Below are positions 15,482-24,178 of a stretch of 64,000 nucleotides of DNA, in pieces. The DNA is taken from NCBI RefSeq assembly GCF_001592225.1, contig NZ_BCWN01000004.1, positions 146,603-210,602 of the forward strand, read 5' to 3'. Source of the DNA: Castellaniella caeni NBRC 101664 (GTDB lineage Bacteria > Pseudomonadota > Gammaproteobacteria > Burkholderiales > Burkholderiaceae_B). The stretch's first letter is position 1, and the number at the start of each line of letters is the position of its first letter. The notes below the pieces were generated by a model. The model was not told the DNA's origin. It made no database searches and worked only from the letters and a program-made list of their open reading frames with translations. The position numbers and the translations under genes are program-made.

Positions 15482-16597
15482 CTATTGGCTGGCTTGAAAC
15501 ATCATCCAGCCACGCCGCAGGTCGTCGATGACGGCGTAGTGCCACAGCGCCAGGCCCACGGCGCAGCCGACGCAGGCAAGCAGCACCAGCCAGCGCATGG
15601 CCTGGGCCTCGCGCCGGACGCGCCGCATCCACACCTGCCGCATGCGCGCGTGCGTGGCCTGCAAGCCCGCCTGCAGGCCACGCGCCGCCACCATGTCGTC
15701 GAGAAACCAGATCAGCTCGCGGTCGAGCAGCCCCGTATCGAAGGCCCGCGCGCCGACGCAGCCCTGATCGACGCGGGCGATCATCCCGCGCAGGTGGGCG
15801 GCCAGCCAGGGCCGGGCGTCTTCATGCAGCAAGACCAGCACGGGACGCACCTGCGTGGAATGCCCGCCGCCCTCTTGCAGCAGCATGGCCATGAGCGCCA
15901 CGAAGCGCAGCGCCTGCACCTGGCGATACAGGCGCCAGGGCCCCAGCCGGTCGAGCCGACGACGCCAGCGCCCGCTGGCGTGGGGCAAGGTGCTCAGCAG
16001 CGCGGCCAGGCCCAGCAGCACCCCGAGCGGCAGCGCGAAGCCCCACAGCCGCAGCGCCTGGGCGGCGGCAAACAGGGCCTGCGCCCGGCCACCGTAGTAC
16101 ACGGGAGGCAAGCCCTGGAACGCCTGCTGCAAGGCCGGCGCAGTCCACAGGGGAATGGCCAGCATGAGCCCGGCCAGCACCAGCAGCGCCACGCCTGCGA
16201 CCGCCAGGGTGGCCCAAACCAGCTGCCGGGCCTGGATCAGCAGGCCCAGGTGCCGCGCCAGCGCCTGAAAGCAGGCCAGCAGCCGCGCATTGCCCAGCGC
16301 CTGGGCGGAGCGCACCAGGGCCAGTTCGTCGCCCGGAAAACATCCGCGCCAGGTGGTGTGCAGATCGCCGCCGCCCGCCTCGCAGCGAGCCGACCAGCCG
16401 CGCGACAGGCGCCCGCGCACGGATGCGGGGCCGTGACGCAGCGCATCCCGGTCGAACAGCTCGCGCAGCGTAAGCCGCCCCTGGCTGGCCGCCAGCACCG
16501 CGTGCAGGTAATCGAAATAATCGGCCCGCCGCGCGGCGAAGCGCCAGACGTCCAGGCGCTGCCGCAGCCGCCGCACCCAGGGCAGGCCCGCTTTCAT
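15482..16597 (-). CDS. pilR: type II secretion F-family inner-membrane platform protein (PilR/TcpE-like)
   Basis: A 371-residue protein with two halves, each a helical cytoplasmic bundle followed by membrane helices. One membrane block lies at about residues 125-195 (LVWATLAVAGVALLVLAGLMLAIPLW and LWGFALPLGVLLGLAALL) and the last helix near residue 340. The paired GspF repeats contain the usual L-x-x-L-x-x-L-(L/M)-x-x-G-x-S-like motif (VALMAMLLQEGGGHSTQ). It anchors the assembly ATPase at the inner membrane. The start ATG overlaps the ATPase stop by 4 bases, so the two are translationally coupled. Confidence 0.83.
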   Translation of the reverse strand: MKAGLPWVRRLRQRLDVWRFAARRADYFDYLHAVLAASQGRLTLRELFDRDALRHGPASVRGRLSRGWSARCEAGGGDLHTTWRGCFPGDELALVRSAQALGNARLLACFQALARHLGLLIQARQLVWATLAVAGVALLVLAGLMLAIPLWTAPALQQAFQGLPPVYYGGRAQALFAAAQALRLWGFALPLGVLLGLAALLSTLPHASGRWRRRLDRLGPWRLYRQVQALRFVALMAMLLQEGGGHSTQVRPVLVLLHEDARPWLAAHLRGMIARVDQGCVGARAFDTGLLDRELIWFLDDMVAARGLQAGLQATHARMRQVWMRRVRREAQAMRWLVLLACVGCAVGLALWHYAVIDDLRRGWMMFQASQ

Positions 16598-18303
16598 GAC
16601 GCACCTCCGGCGCTGGTTCGCACCGTCCCGTCGGCGGCGGCCAGGCGCTGGCGGCGCAGCAGCAGGGTTTCAAACGCCATGAAGCGCGCCTCGACGTCGC
16701 GCGGATCGACCAGGCCGCGCCCGACCTTCTCCATGGCGTGCGCCATGGCGCTGTGCCGTGGATCGGGAAGATAGGCGTGCCCTGCCTCGGACGCCAGCGC
16801 CGCGAGACCCGGCTCGAGCAGTTCGGCCGCCACGGTGCGCCCCCAGTACCCGGCCAGCGTCGGCAGTTGCTCGGCGCGGCAGTGGGCGCAGCCCGCGCGG
16901 TTGCGCAGACGCAAGGCGGCCCGGTCGATGCCCCAGAGCTGTTCGATCCAGCCCAGCCAGCGCGTCCAGTCCGCCACACTGCGGCCCGTGGCATCGCCAC
17001 GGCACAGTTCGGCCTCGCGGGCGGGCGCGGCGCACCGCGGACACAGCACTGGCAGCAGCACTTGAAAGACCAGCAACTTGAGCACGCCGGGCGTCAGCAG
17101 GAAGTCGCGCGGCATGCCGATGAAGCGGGACGCCAGGCGATCGACGATGGCGTGCGCGCCGGGGGCGTGAACCGTGGTGTAGACGTTGACCCCCGAGCCC
17201 GCCAGATCCATGAACGCCACGCCACTGTCGGCATCACGGATTTCGCCCAGCAGCACATCGCTCATGGCCGACCGCTTCAGGGTGCGCAGCTTGGCGGCGT
17301 ACGGGCCCTGTGCCGCCGCGCCTGGATCGCGCGCGATCGTGTTCTGGATGGCGCCCTCGATGCGGTATTCGACCGGCTCTTCCAGCGTGATGACCTTGCG
17401 GTGTCCCGGCAGGCACCGGATCAGCGTGGCCAGGGTCGTGGATTTGCCCGAGCCCACCGTGCCCGCGAGCACGACAGCCCCCCCTTCGGAGCACAGGACG
17501 CGCTCGAAGCACGCTACCTGTCCGGGCTGGTATCCCAGCCCTTCGAGCGTGGCAAACTGCGCGTCCGCGTCGCGCGCCAGGAAGCGCAGGCACACGCTGG
17601 GCCCGCGATCAGCCGCCAGCGACGCCCAGCGCAGAGTGTAGGCGCGGCCATCCACCTGACGCAGGAGACTGCCCTGCTGTTCGCACAAAGGGTCGAAGAC
17701 GGCGCCATTGCCGCCCTGGATGTCCATCCAGGCCACCGACAGCACGTCCATCAGCAAGTCGGTGGGCATGGGCCGGAAGCGGTCGGGCGCGACATAGCGC
17801 CCGGCCACGGTGTAGCGCACCTCGGATTCCGGCGCGTCCCGGTAGACGTTGAGGTGCAGGTCGGTGGCCCCCTGGCGCACGCCCCATTCGACGAGATCCT
17901 GGAACACCCCGGCAAGCGCGGTGGGCGTGCGCCCCGAGCCGTGGCGCGCAGGCAGCGCGCCGCCCGGGCTGCGCGACAGGGCCAGCAACAGGGGCGCGGG
18001 CACGACGTAGCGCACAGGCTCGGACAAGGCGTAGCCCGCGGCCTGGATGCGCCGGATCAGGGCATCGGCCTGATCGCTGCCCACGTACTCGGCACGCGCC
18101 AGCAGCGTCACCTGCCCATTGGCCCGCTCGACCGGACAGATGCGGTCGGCCAGGGGCAGCACGCCCAGTTCGCGCGCCAAGAGGCGCTGCAAGGGTGGTT
18201 CGAGCGCCGCGAGCTGTTCGGGACGCTCGATGGTGGCGGCCTGGGCCAGATCGAAGGGCATGCTGGGCTCGGCCAGCTGCGGGACGGACGACCACGGTTT
18301 CAT
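16594..18303 (-). CDS. pilQ: type IVb pilus assembly ATPase (PilQ/TcpT-like)
   Basis: A 569-residue GspE/PilB-family ATPase. The Walker A motif VVLAGTVGSGKSTTLA lies in the middle, followed by the Asp box around VITLEEPVEYRIEGAIQNT, the Walker B region DVLLGEIRDADSG and a His box GSGVNVYTTVHAPGAHAI. The C-terminal part carries a tetracysteine zinc module, LCPRCAAP and later CAHC. It would power pilin polymerisation from the cytoplasm. The start at 18303 overlaps the preceding stop by 4 bases. The N-terminal domain is shorter than in PilB and fits the IncI PilQ type. Confidence 0.88.
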   Translation of the reverse strand: MKPWSSVPQLAEPSMPFDLAQAATIERPEQLAALEPPLQRLLARELGVLPLADRICPVERANGQVTLLARAEYVGSDQADALIRRIQAAGYALSEPVRYVVPAPLLLALSRSPGGALPARHGSGRTPTALAGVFQDLVEWGVRQGATDLHLNVYRDAPESEVRYTVAGRYVAPDRFRPMPTDLLMDVLSVAWMDIQGGNGAVFDPLCEQQGSLLRQVDGRAYTLRWASLAADRGPSVCLRFLARDADAQFATLEGLGYQPGQVACFERVLCSEGGAVVLAGTVGSGKSTTLATLIRCLPGHRKVITLEEPVEYRIEGAIQNTIARDPGAAAQGPYAAKLRTLKRSAMSDVLLGEIRDADSGVAFMDLAGSGVNVYTTVHAPGAHAIVDRLASRFIGMPRDFLLTPGVLKLLVFQVLLPVLCPRCAAPAREAELCRGDATGRSVADWTRWLGWIEQLWGIDRAALRLRNRAGCAHCRAEQLPTLAGYWGRTVAAELLEPGLAALASEAGHAYLPDPRHSAMAHAMEKVGRGLVDPRDVEARFMAFETLLLRRQRLAAADGTVRTSAGGAS

Positions 18304-18908
18304 GGCCGCACCTCGCCCAGCAGCATCCGCAGGCACAGGGAATGCCGGTCGTCCCCGCGTTCGAGCTGGACGCAGGCCCCGTTCATGCCGCGCAACTGAT
18401 AGACGCCGCGATCCCCGGCATGTCCGGCGGGGTAGGCCTGGCCGCGCACGTAGAGATAGGCCCGCTGGCCCACCTGCACTTCCGCCATGAGCGCCTGCCC
18501 CACGCCGTAGAGCGCCACCAGCCGGGGGGCCAGCAGCCCCTGGGCGGCAAGCCCCACCGCCGAACCAGCGGCGCGCTCGGGCGCGGCGGCGCGGCGGTGG
18601 GCGTCGTTCAGGTCTTGCTGCATCAGTTCGTGAATCGACTGCACCTGCCAGTGTTCCTGGGGATCCGCCTGGGAATTGCCCGGGGCATCGGCCCGGAGAC
18701 CGCCCGGGCCGTCACCGGGCGCCTGCTGCGGCGAGGGCGCCCGTGGCGGCGATGCCTGCGTCACGGCCTGCTGCGCCTTGGACGGCACGGCCCCACCTGG
18801 CACCGCCGCGCGGGCCGACAATGCACCGGACAGCAGGGGCAACAGGCACAGCAGGACAGCGCATGCCGACCTGCGCACGCGGCCTTGCCGCTCAGGGATG
18901 ATTTTCAT
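18300..18908 (-). CDS. pilP: type IVb pilus biogenesis protein PilP
   Basis: A 202-residue exported protein. Residues 1-35 form a signal peptide (positively charged MKIIPERQGRVRRS, then ACAVLLCLLPLLSGALSARA). A Pro/Gln-rich linker follows, then the PilP core with VQSIHELMQQDLNDAHRR (about residues 80-97) and a C-terminal beta domain containing GLAAQGLLAPRLVALYGVG and VYQLRGMNG. PilP of thin pili is a periplasmic connector between the platform and the secretin. A GGAGG lies 9 bases before the ATG at 18908; a second ATG six bases upstream is an alternative. It overlaps pilO by 17 bases. Confidence 0.8.
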   Translation of the reverse strand: MKIIPERQGRVRRSACAVLLCLLPLLSGALSARAAVPGGAVPSKAQQAVTQASPPRAPSPQQAPGDGPGGLRADAPGNSQADPQEHWQVQSIHELMQQDLNDAHRRAAAPERAAGSAVGLAAQGLLAPRLVALYGVGQALMAEVQVGQRAYLYVRGQAYPAGHAGDRGVYQLRGMNGACVQLERGDDRHSLCLRMLLGEVRP

Positions 18909-20151
18909 AGACATGGCCCTCCAGATGAAACGACAGGCGGCTGGCCCGCAGCCCCGGGCGCGTGCCCGGCAGATGGGACACCGAGAGCTTCTGCCAGGAC
19001 ACGGACTGCGCCAGCGGCGCCAGCAAGACCCCCGAGCGCAAAGGCCCCTCGACCCGCAGGGCGCGCAAGGCAAGCGCAGGCAGCGTGGCGGGCGGCGGCA
19101 GCGCGCGACCCTGTTCGTCGCGCGGCGCCTCGACCGTCAGGGGGCGGGCAGCCTCGAGGCGCAGGGTCGTGAACGCGGGCAGCACGGCCTGCAAGGCGCT
19201 GGCCCAGTCCCGCATGGCCAGGCGGGCGCGGGGCAGCCGCCGTGGATCGGGCGGCTGCGCGGGCACCGGCACGCGCCAGGTGACCTGGGCGATGTCCAGC
19301 GCCGGAAAATCCACCGTCCAGCCCGCCAGCGCCCCCCGCAGCAGACCTCGGTTGTCCGCCCGCGCATCCCGGCGCCGGTATTCGCTGCGGCAGTGCCATT
19401 GCGTCGAAGGCGGCGCGGGCTGGCACGACAGGGATTGCAGAGACCAGCCCGCCAGGCGGGCGGGCTGCCGGTAAACCGCGCCCAGCAAGGCGCGCGTGCC
19501 CGCCTCGCCATGAATGGGCCGCCGGGCCAGAGCGGCGGACAGCGCCGCCTCCCAGGCCCCCTGTTGTCGGGCATCGGCGGCGGGCCGATCCGCCGTCCAC
19601 CCGCGCAGCCAGATGGCGCCCGCCGCAACCAGCGCCAGGGCCAGGGCCGCGACGAACAGCCAGCGGGCGCGCCGATGCACACGCGTCATGGGCGGCGCCC
19701 CGGCAGCCAGGCCCGCCAGCTGCTTGGGCACGCCGTCGTCGTCGGCACATACCTGCCGCAGGCGGGGATAGGACAGGCGCAAGGTCTCAAGCGCTTGCGT
19801 GGCCAGGGCCTGATCCGGATAACCACGGTCGGCACGCGCCAGCGCCACCCCTTCGTGGCTGGCCAGCACGTGCCAGCTGTGCGTGTCGAGTGCCAGCACA
19901 CAGGCCACTGTGCCCTGCGGATGTTGCCGGGCCCAAAGCGCCGCCGCCGACCAGCACGGACGACGCACGGCCAGGCCCCGGGCCAGCCCCAGCGCCGCGG
20001 GCGGATTACCCGACAGAACCCAGTGCCCCGCGCCTTCCTGGCGCGCCTGCGACGCGATACGATCGGGCTCGCCCAGCAGGGGCAGCCATTCGAGCCCGAA
20101 GACCAACGGGATTTGTTCTACCCAGACCAGGCGCGTCGTCCGCATGCTCAC
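18892..20151 (-). CDS. pilO: type IVb pilus protein PilO
   Basis: A 419-residue bitopic membrane protein. A cytoplasmic N-terminal domain (residues 1-160) with FGLEWLPLLGEPDRIASQARQ at about 19-39 is followed by one membrane helix, ARWLFVAALALALVAAGAIW, at about 162-181, and a periplasmic domain with paired cysteines (SLSCQPAPPSTQWHC). This arrangement matches PilO of IncI-type thin pili, thought to be part of the inner-membrane platform. It begins with GTG at 20151 in a GTGA overlap with the secretin stop; an ATG two codons later is also possible. Confidence 0.78.
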   Translation of the reverse strand: MSMRTTRLVWVEQIPLVFGLEWLPLLGEPDRIASQARQEGAGHWVLSGNPPAALGLARGLAVRRPCWSAAALWARQHPQGTVACVLALDTHSWHVLASHEGVALARADRGYPDQALATQALETLRLSYPRLRQVCADDDGVPKQLAGLAAGAPPMTRVHRRARWLFVAALALALVAAGAIWLRGWTADRPAADARQQGAWEAALSAALARRPIHGEAGTRALLGAVYRQPARLAGWSLQSLSCQPAPPSTQWHCRSEYRRRDARADNRGLLRGALAGWTVDFPALDIAQVTWRVPVPAQPPDPRRLPRARLAMRDWASALQAVLPAFTTLRLEAARPLTVEAPRDEQGRALPPPATLPALALRALRVEGPLRSGVLLAPLAQSVSWQKLSVSHLPGTRPGLRASRLSFHLEGHVYENHP

Positions 20152-21740
20152 AACCCCTCTTCGACCTGCGCGGTGATGATCAGCACCGTGGCCAGGCGCT
20201 GCGCATGCAGCTGCTCGCCGCCGCCCAGGATCGCGGGCAGGCCGGGGTTCAGGCGCCGCTCGCCGCTTTCGGTCTGGCGGCGGTCGAAGCCGGACACGAC
20301 CAGTGGCTGTCCTGGCTGCAAGGCCAGCTGCTGCACCGTGCCGTTGCCCTCGATCGTGAGCTGCTGCAGCTGCAGGGGGTTGTTCTTGTCGCCGAAGGTG
20401 ACGCTCTTGAGTGGCTGCGCCACCGTGTTGTCATACGCCAGGGACAGGAGAATCTGGCCGTCCTCCTGCGCGTCGGGCACCAGCGTGAGCAGCGACCCGA
20501 CGGTCTCTTCTTTCTGGTTGACCGAGACCGCGGGCACAGCCAGGCCATTGACCCCGGACAAGGGGGTCGTTTCCACCCGGTCGATGTACGAGAAAGTCGT
20601 ACGCACGGCATGCGTGACCGGACGGCGATTGAGCGTCAGCATGGGGACGCTGCTGCGGCGCACCAGACGCACCGACTCGCCCAGCGCGCGGATGACGGCC
20701 TCGCTGCCCGTCATGGCCCCCTGCACCATCCCCACCCCCAGGCTGGCCGCCGACTCGCTCGCCAGCGCGGGCAGCGCCAGCCCCGCCGCCACCCGGGCAC
20801 CCGAAAAGACGAGATTCCAGTCGAGGCTGAGCTGGGCCTGCTCGTCGAGCGCCACCGTGAGTTCTTCAAAGATCAGGCGCACGCGCCGCGTGAGCGCGCG
20901 GTTCTCCTGATCCAGATAGCGGGCGATGCGATCCAGCACTTCGGGGGTGTCGGTGACCACGACGGTGGCCCCCGCCCCGGGCTCGGCGGCCAGCACCCCG
21001 GCCCGCGACAGGAAGGGCTCAATGCGGGCGCGCACGGTTTTCATGACGTCCTGCTCGCCGCTGCTCAGTTGCGTGCTGGACGTGCTGATGAAGCCGCCCT
21101 CGGCCTGGCGCGCCCCCAGGCCCAATGACGCCTGCGCCCGCGCGTCCAACGTCAGCGCACGGACGTTGAAGACGCGCGTATCGGTGCGGAAAAATTCGAG
21201 GCGGCCCTGTTCATAGCGCCAGCGCACCCCGGCGTGGGCGCTGATGCGATCCAGGATTTCCGGCAAGGGGGCGGGGCCGCCCGCCGGGTCGAAGGCCGGC
21301 TCCGGCGCGGCAGCCGCCCCGCCTTGCCCGGCAAGACTCGCCAGGCGCGGCAGGAAGTGCCAGGCGGGCAAGAGCGCGTCTGGCCGCACCGTGACGGGAA
21401 TCCCGGTGACGGCGGCAATCCGCCGCCCCAGGACGCGAAGGTCGTCCGTGCCATCGGCAAACAGCAAGGTTGTCTTCACCGAGGCCCGCAACGCGGACGG
21501 CAACAGCGCTTCGCGCGCCAGGGGCTGCGCCCGACCCGCCACCCAGGGCTTGTCAACGTCTTGCGCGGCCAGCCGCCGCGCCGGATCGGCCAGCGCACGG
21601 CCGAAGCGCTCGTGCCCCTGTTCGACGGCCTGGTCGGCGCGCAGATAGTCCTGCGCCGCCTGACGCAGGCGCTCGGGCAAGGTGCAGGCGGACAAGGTGA
21701 GGCCGACCGCCAGCCCGCCGCTCACGAGACGCCAGCTCAT
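20148..21740 (-). CDS. pilN: outer-membrane secretin lipoprotein (PilN/TcpC-like)
   Basis: A 530-residue secretin. The signal peptide ends in the lipobox LTLSAC, giving a lipid-modified Cys at residue 19. Residues about 100-260 hold N0/N1-type domains (RRIAAVTGIPVTVRPD). The C-terminal secretin core shows VRLIFEELTVALDEQAQLSLDWN, then PLSGVNGLAVPAVSVNQKEETVGSLLTL and a final VLIITAQVEE strand. PilN multimers form the outer-membrane pore through which the pilus emerges. The start ATG overlaps the pilL stop by 4 bases, so the operon is tightly coupled. Confidence 0.88.
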   Translation of the reverse strand: MSWRLVSGGLAVGLTLSACTLPERLRQAAQDYLRADQAVEQGHERFGRALADPARRLAAQDVDKPWVAGRAQPLAREALLPSALRASVKTTLLFADGTDDLRVLGRRIAAVTGIPVTVRPDALLPAWHFLPRLASLAGQGGAAAAPEPAFDPAGGPAPLPEILDRISAHAGVRWRYEQGRLEFFRTDTRVFNVRALTLDARAQASLGLGARQAEGGFISTSSTQLSSGEQDVMKTVRARIEPFLSRAGVLAAEPGAGATVVVTDTPEVLDRIARYLDQENRALTRRVRLIFEELTVALDEQAQLSLDWNLVFSGARVAAGLALPALASESAASLGVGMVQGAMTGSEAVIRALGESVRLVRRSSVPMLTLNRRPVTHAVRTTFSYIDRVETTPLSGVNGLAVPAVSVNQKEETVGSLLTLVPDAQEDGQILLSLAYDNTVAQPLKSVTFGDKNNPLQLQQLTIEGNGTVQQLALQPGQPLVVSGFDRRQTESGERRLNPGLPAILGGGEQLHAQRLATVLIITAQVEEGL

Positions 21741-22732
21741 GATTCGGCCCCGGCTGCCTGCGTGCGGTCGCAGCGCTGTGCCAGCGGCACGACGCGCAAG
21801 ACCCGGTTGTTATAGAAGCAAGGCTGCAGCGGACGGTCGCCCAGCTCGGTGGCCGCGAGCAGGCCCCGGACGGCGGCGCGAAACGGCTCCTGGAAAACGG
21901 CCGACCCGGCCAGCGGGATGTCCACATCCACCGCCCAGTGCTCGGTATCGAACGTCCAGCCCGCCTGACGCGCCCAGCGCCCCAGGGCACGGCGCACGTT
22001 GCCGTCGGCAGGCGTCACCTCGAAGGATTCCAGGCGCGCGGCAGGCGGATGCACACGGCCGACCGCAGCCTCGCTGGTCGCACCTTCGCCGCCCGTCCGG
22101 CCCCCGCGCATCGCGGCCCCACCACCGGCCTGGCTGCCTGCCACGACACCGTCCGCCCTGCCTGCGGCTGGCAAATCAGACCCCGCCCTGCCAGCAACAG
22201 GCAGCCTCTCGGGCGACGGCGCCGCACCCGAAACAGGCGCCGCAACGGGCGCTGCGGGCAGCGCGGCAAACCCGCCCACCTCAGGCGCCGACGGCGCGGC
22301 GACAGCCACGGCCGCCGCCACGGCGGCAGTCGCGTCATGTACGCCAGCCGCGCCATCCGCCTGCCCCACCGTCGAGACGCGCTGCGCCTCGGCCTGCAGC
22401 AGGCCGCCACGCATCACCAGGTGCCCAGGCACACCGCGCACCACCAGGTAATCGCCCTCGCGGCGCGGCGTCAGCAGGCGATCGCCCGCCGCCGTGCGGG
22501 CAAAGAGGGCGGGAACCGCCTGCCCCTGGGGGTATTGCAGCCAGGTATCCTGGCCGTCGTCAAAGACCTGCAGGGGCGCAAGGCCGGGGTCGCCCGACAG
22601 GCGCCAGTCGAAGTGATACGCGCCCACCGGCGCCTCCAGACCGGCGAATGCCCGCCACCAGGCGCTGTCCCCGGTAGCAGCACAGCCGCCCAGCCCCACT
22701 GCCAACCCCACTGCCACCAGCCGCTTCCACAT
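21737..22732 (-). CDS. pilL: PilL/TcpQ-domain lipoprotein
   Basis: A 331-residue lipoprotein with signal peptide and lipobox VGLGGC (Cys 17). Residues about 30-110 form a beta-rich domain (APLQVFDDGQDTWLQYPQG, then VPALFARTAAG) that resembles the C-terminal beta domain of VirB9/TrbG proteins. A long Ala/Pro/Gly-rich linker follows (about 125-235). The last 90 residues, with SFEVTPADGNVRRALGRWA and WTFDTEHWAVDVDIPL, form a TcpQ C-terminal domain, which in toxin-coregulated pili stabilises the secretin. It is the first gene of the eight-gene pilus operon. Confidence 0.8.
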   Translation of the reverse strand: MWKRLVAVGLAVGLGGCAATGDSAWWRAFAGLEAPVGAYHFDWRLSGDPGLAPLQVFDDGQDTWLQYPQGQAVPALFARTAAGDRLLTPRREGDYLVVRGVPGHLVMRGGLLQAEAQRVSTVGQADGAAGVHDATAAVAAAVAVAAPSAPEVGGFAALPAAPVAAPVSGAAPSPERLPVAGRAGSDLPAAGRADGVVAGSQAGGGAAMRGGRTGGEGATSEAAVGRVHPPAARLESFEVTPADGNVRRALGRWARQAGWTFDTEHWAVDVDIPLAGSAVFQEPFRAAVRGLLAATELGDRPLQPCFYNNRVLRVVPLAQRCDRTQAAGAES

Positions 22733-22766
22733 GCCGCCCTCCGTTCGCAAGCTCGAATGCGGCAAG

Positions 22767-22799
22767 CAAAAGGCGCCGGATTCGAGGAATCAGGCGCCT
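22767..22799 (-). terminator. Rho-independent terminator after the ugpB-like gene
   Basis: Read on the minus strand: AGGCGCC-T-GATTC, loop CTC, GAATC-C-GGCGCCT, then TTTTG. That is a 12-bp stem with one internal mismatch. It separates the ascD/dadA/ugpB-like operon from the pilus operon downstream on the same strand. Confidence 0.88.
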
Positions 22800-22858
22800 A
22801 TGGTGGCCTGGCGGCTTGGGCGCCGCCAGACTGGGAAGTACGAACGGATAAAAGAGTC

Positions 22859-24172
22859 TCAGCGCTGGCGCGACAGGCGGTTGCCCTCGGTGGCGGCCAG
22901 GCTGAGCGCCGTGACGGCGGGCTGCTGGCCGTCGAGCGCGGTGGTGAGAATCTGCTGGAAACGCGAGCGGATGGCCGGATAGTTATGGATGCGGAAACCC
23001 TGGCCGGTGACCGCCGAACGCCCCGCGTATACGGCCACCAGGCTGCGCCACTGCCCCAGACGGCTGTAATAACTGGCAGGGGTGGCATCGAAGGCGGCCT
23101 GCGTCAGCGGCAGATAGCCGGTTTCCTGATACCAGCGGGCCGCCTGCTCGGGCTGCGCCATCCAGGCCAGGAACGACGCCGCGGCCTCGGTGACGGGCTT
23201 GGACGTCTTCATCACCCACAGGCCGGCGCCGCTGACGAAGGGGTTGCCCGGCACCTTGGTGACCTCGGGGTAGTACGGCAGGCCGGAGACGGCGTAATTG
23301 AGCTTGCGCTGGCTGTTGAACTGACCGATGTTGCCCGAATTGGACATGAACACGGCGCACTGGCCTTCGGCAAAGCGGCTGGCCGACTGCAGGCCGGCCT
23401 CGGGCTTGACCATGATCTGCGAACGCACCCAGCTCACCATGAGCGACAGGTGGCGCACGTAGGTGGTGTCGAACGAGAAGCTGGGCAGGCCCTTGGCCTT
23501 CAGGCCGTTATCGGCGCTGGCGTACAGCTGGTTGTTGACGGCGGCCAGGTTTTCGAGGTTGATGGAGACCGGCAGATCGGACGCCAGCGGACACTGGCGC
23601 GACCCGTGGTTGGCCAGATCGACCAGCTGCCCCTGCAGATCCATCCAGGTGCGCTTGGGCGCGGCGGGGGCAATCCCGGCCTTCTTGAAGGCATCCTGGT
23701 TGTAGTACATGACCGGCACTTCGAGCATGGCCGGGAAGGCCATCAGGCGCCCCTTGGCATCGTGGATGAAGGCATTGTCCGAGGACACGAACCAGCGCAC
23801 ATTCTTGAGCGGGCCGCTTTTTTGCAGGGTGTACAGCGGCTGCACGTAGCTGCGCGCGGATATTTCTTCGAGTGTATGGCTGTCGCCCAGCTGGGCCAGC
23901 GCGGGCAGCCCCTTGCCTCGCGCGGCGCCGTCGAGCGCCTGGTTGAGCGCGGCGGGCGTGTCGAAAGCGCGCACCTGCACCTGCACGGCAGACTGGCTGC
24001 GGTTGTAGGCCTTGACGAGGCTCTGGAAGGCCTCGGCGTTATGCCCATTGAGCGACACCCAGACGGGCACGTTCGTGGCGGCCCAGACCGGCACGGCCAC
24101 GACAGCCGCGACCAGCGCGCAGACAGCACGCAATCCCGGACGCTGCACGCCGGAGCCAAAGGGGGATTTCAT
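22859..24172 (-). CDS. periplasmic sugar/glycerol-phosphate-type binding protein (UgpB-like)
   Basis: A 437-residue family-1 extracellular solute-binding protein with a signal peptide at residues 1-31 (VCALVAAVVAVPVWA). Visible marks of the UgpB group are AMLEVPVMYYNQDAFKKAGI (about 130-150), FMSNSGNIGQF, and the C-terminal YLPLTQAAFDATPASYYSR. Such proteins deliver substrate to an ABC importer, but no permease or ATPase gene is nearby, so this is an orphan component. It starts 6 bases after the dadA-like stop, hence the same operon, and a terminator follows. Substrate is unknown; glycerol-3-phosphate is only the best-known ligand of the family. Confidence 0.83.
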   Translation of the reverse strand: MKSPFGSGVQRPGLRAVCALVAAVVAVPVWAATNVPVWVSLNGHNAEAFQSLVKAYNRSQSAVQVQVRAFDTPAALNQALDGAARGKGLPALAQLGDSHTLEEISARSYVQPLYTLQKSGPLKNVRWFVSSDNAFIHDAKGRLMAFPAMLEVPVMYYNQDAFKKAGIAPAAPKRTWMDLQGQLVDLANHGSRQCPLASDLPVSINLENLAAVNNQLYASADNGLKAKGLPSFSFDTTYVRHLSLMVSWVRSQIMVKPEAGLQSASRFAEGQCAVFMSNSGNIGQFNSQRKLNYAVSGLPYYPEVTKVPGNPFVSGAGLWVMKTSKPVTEAAASFLAWMAQPEQAARWYQETGYLPLTQAAFDATPASYYSRLGQWRSLVAVYAGRSAVTGQGFRIHNYPAIRSRFQQILTTALDGQQPAVTALSLAATEGNRLSRQR

Positions 24173-24178
24173 AGTGAG

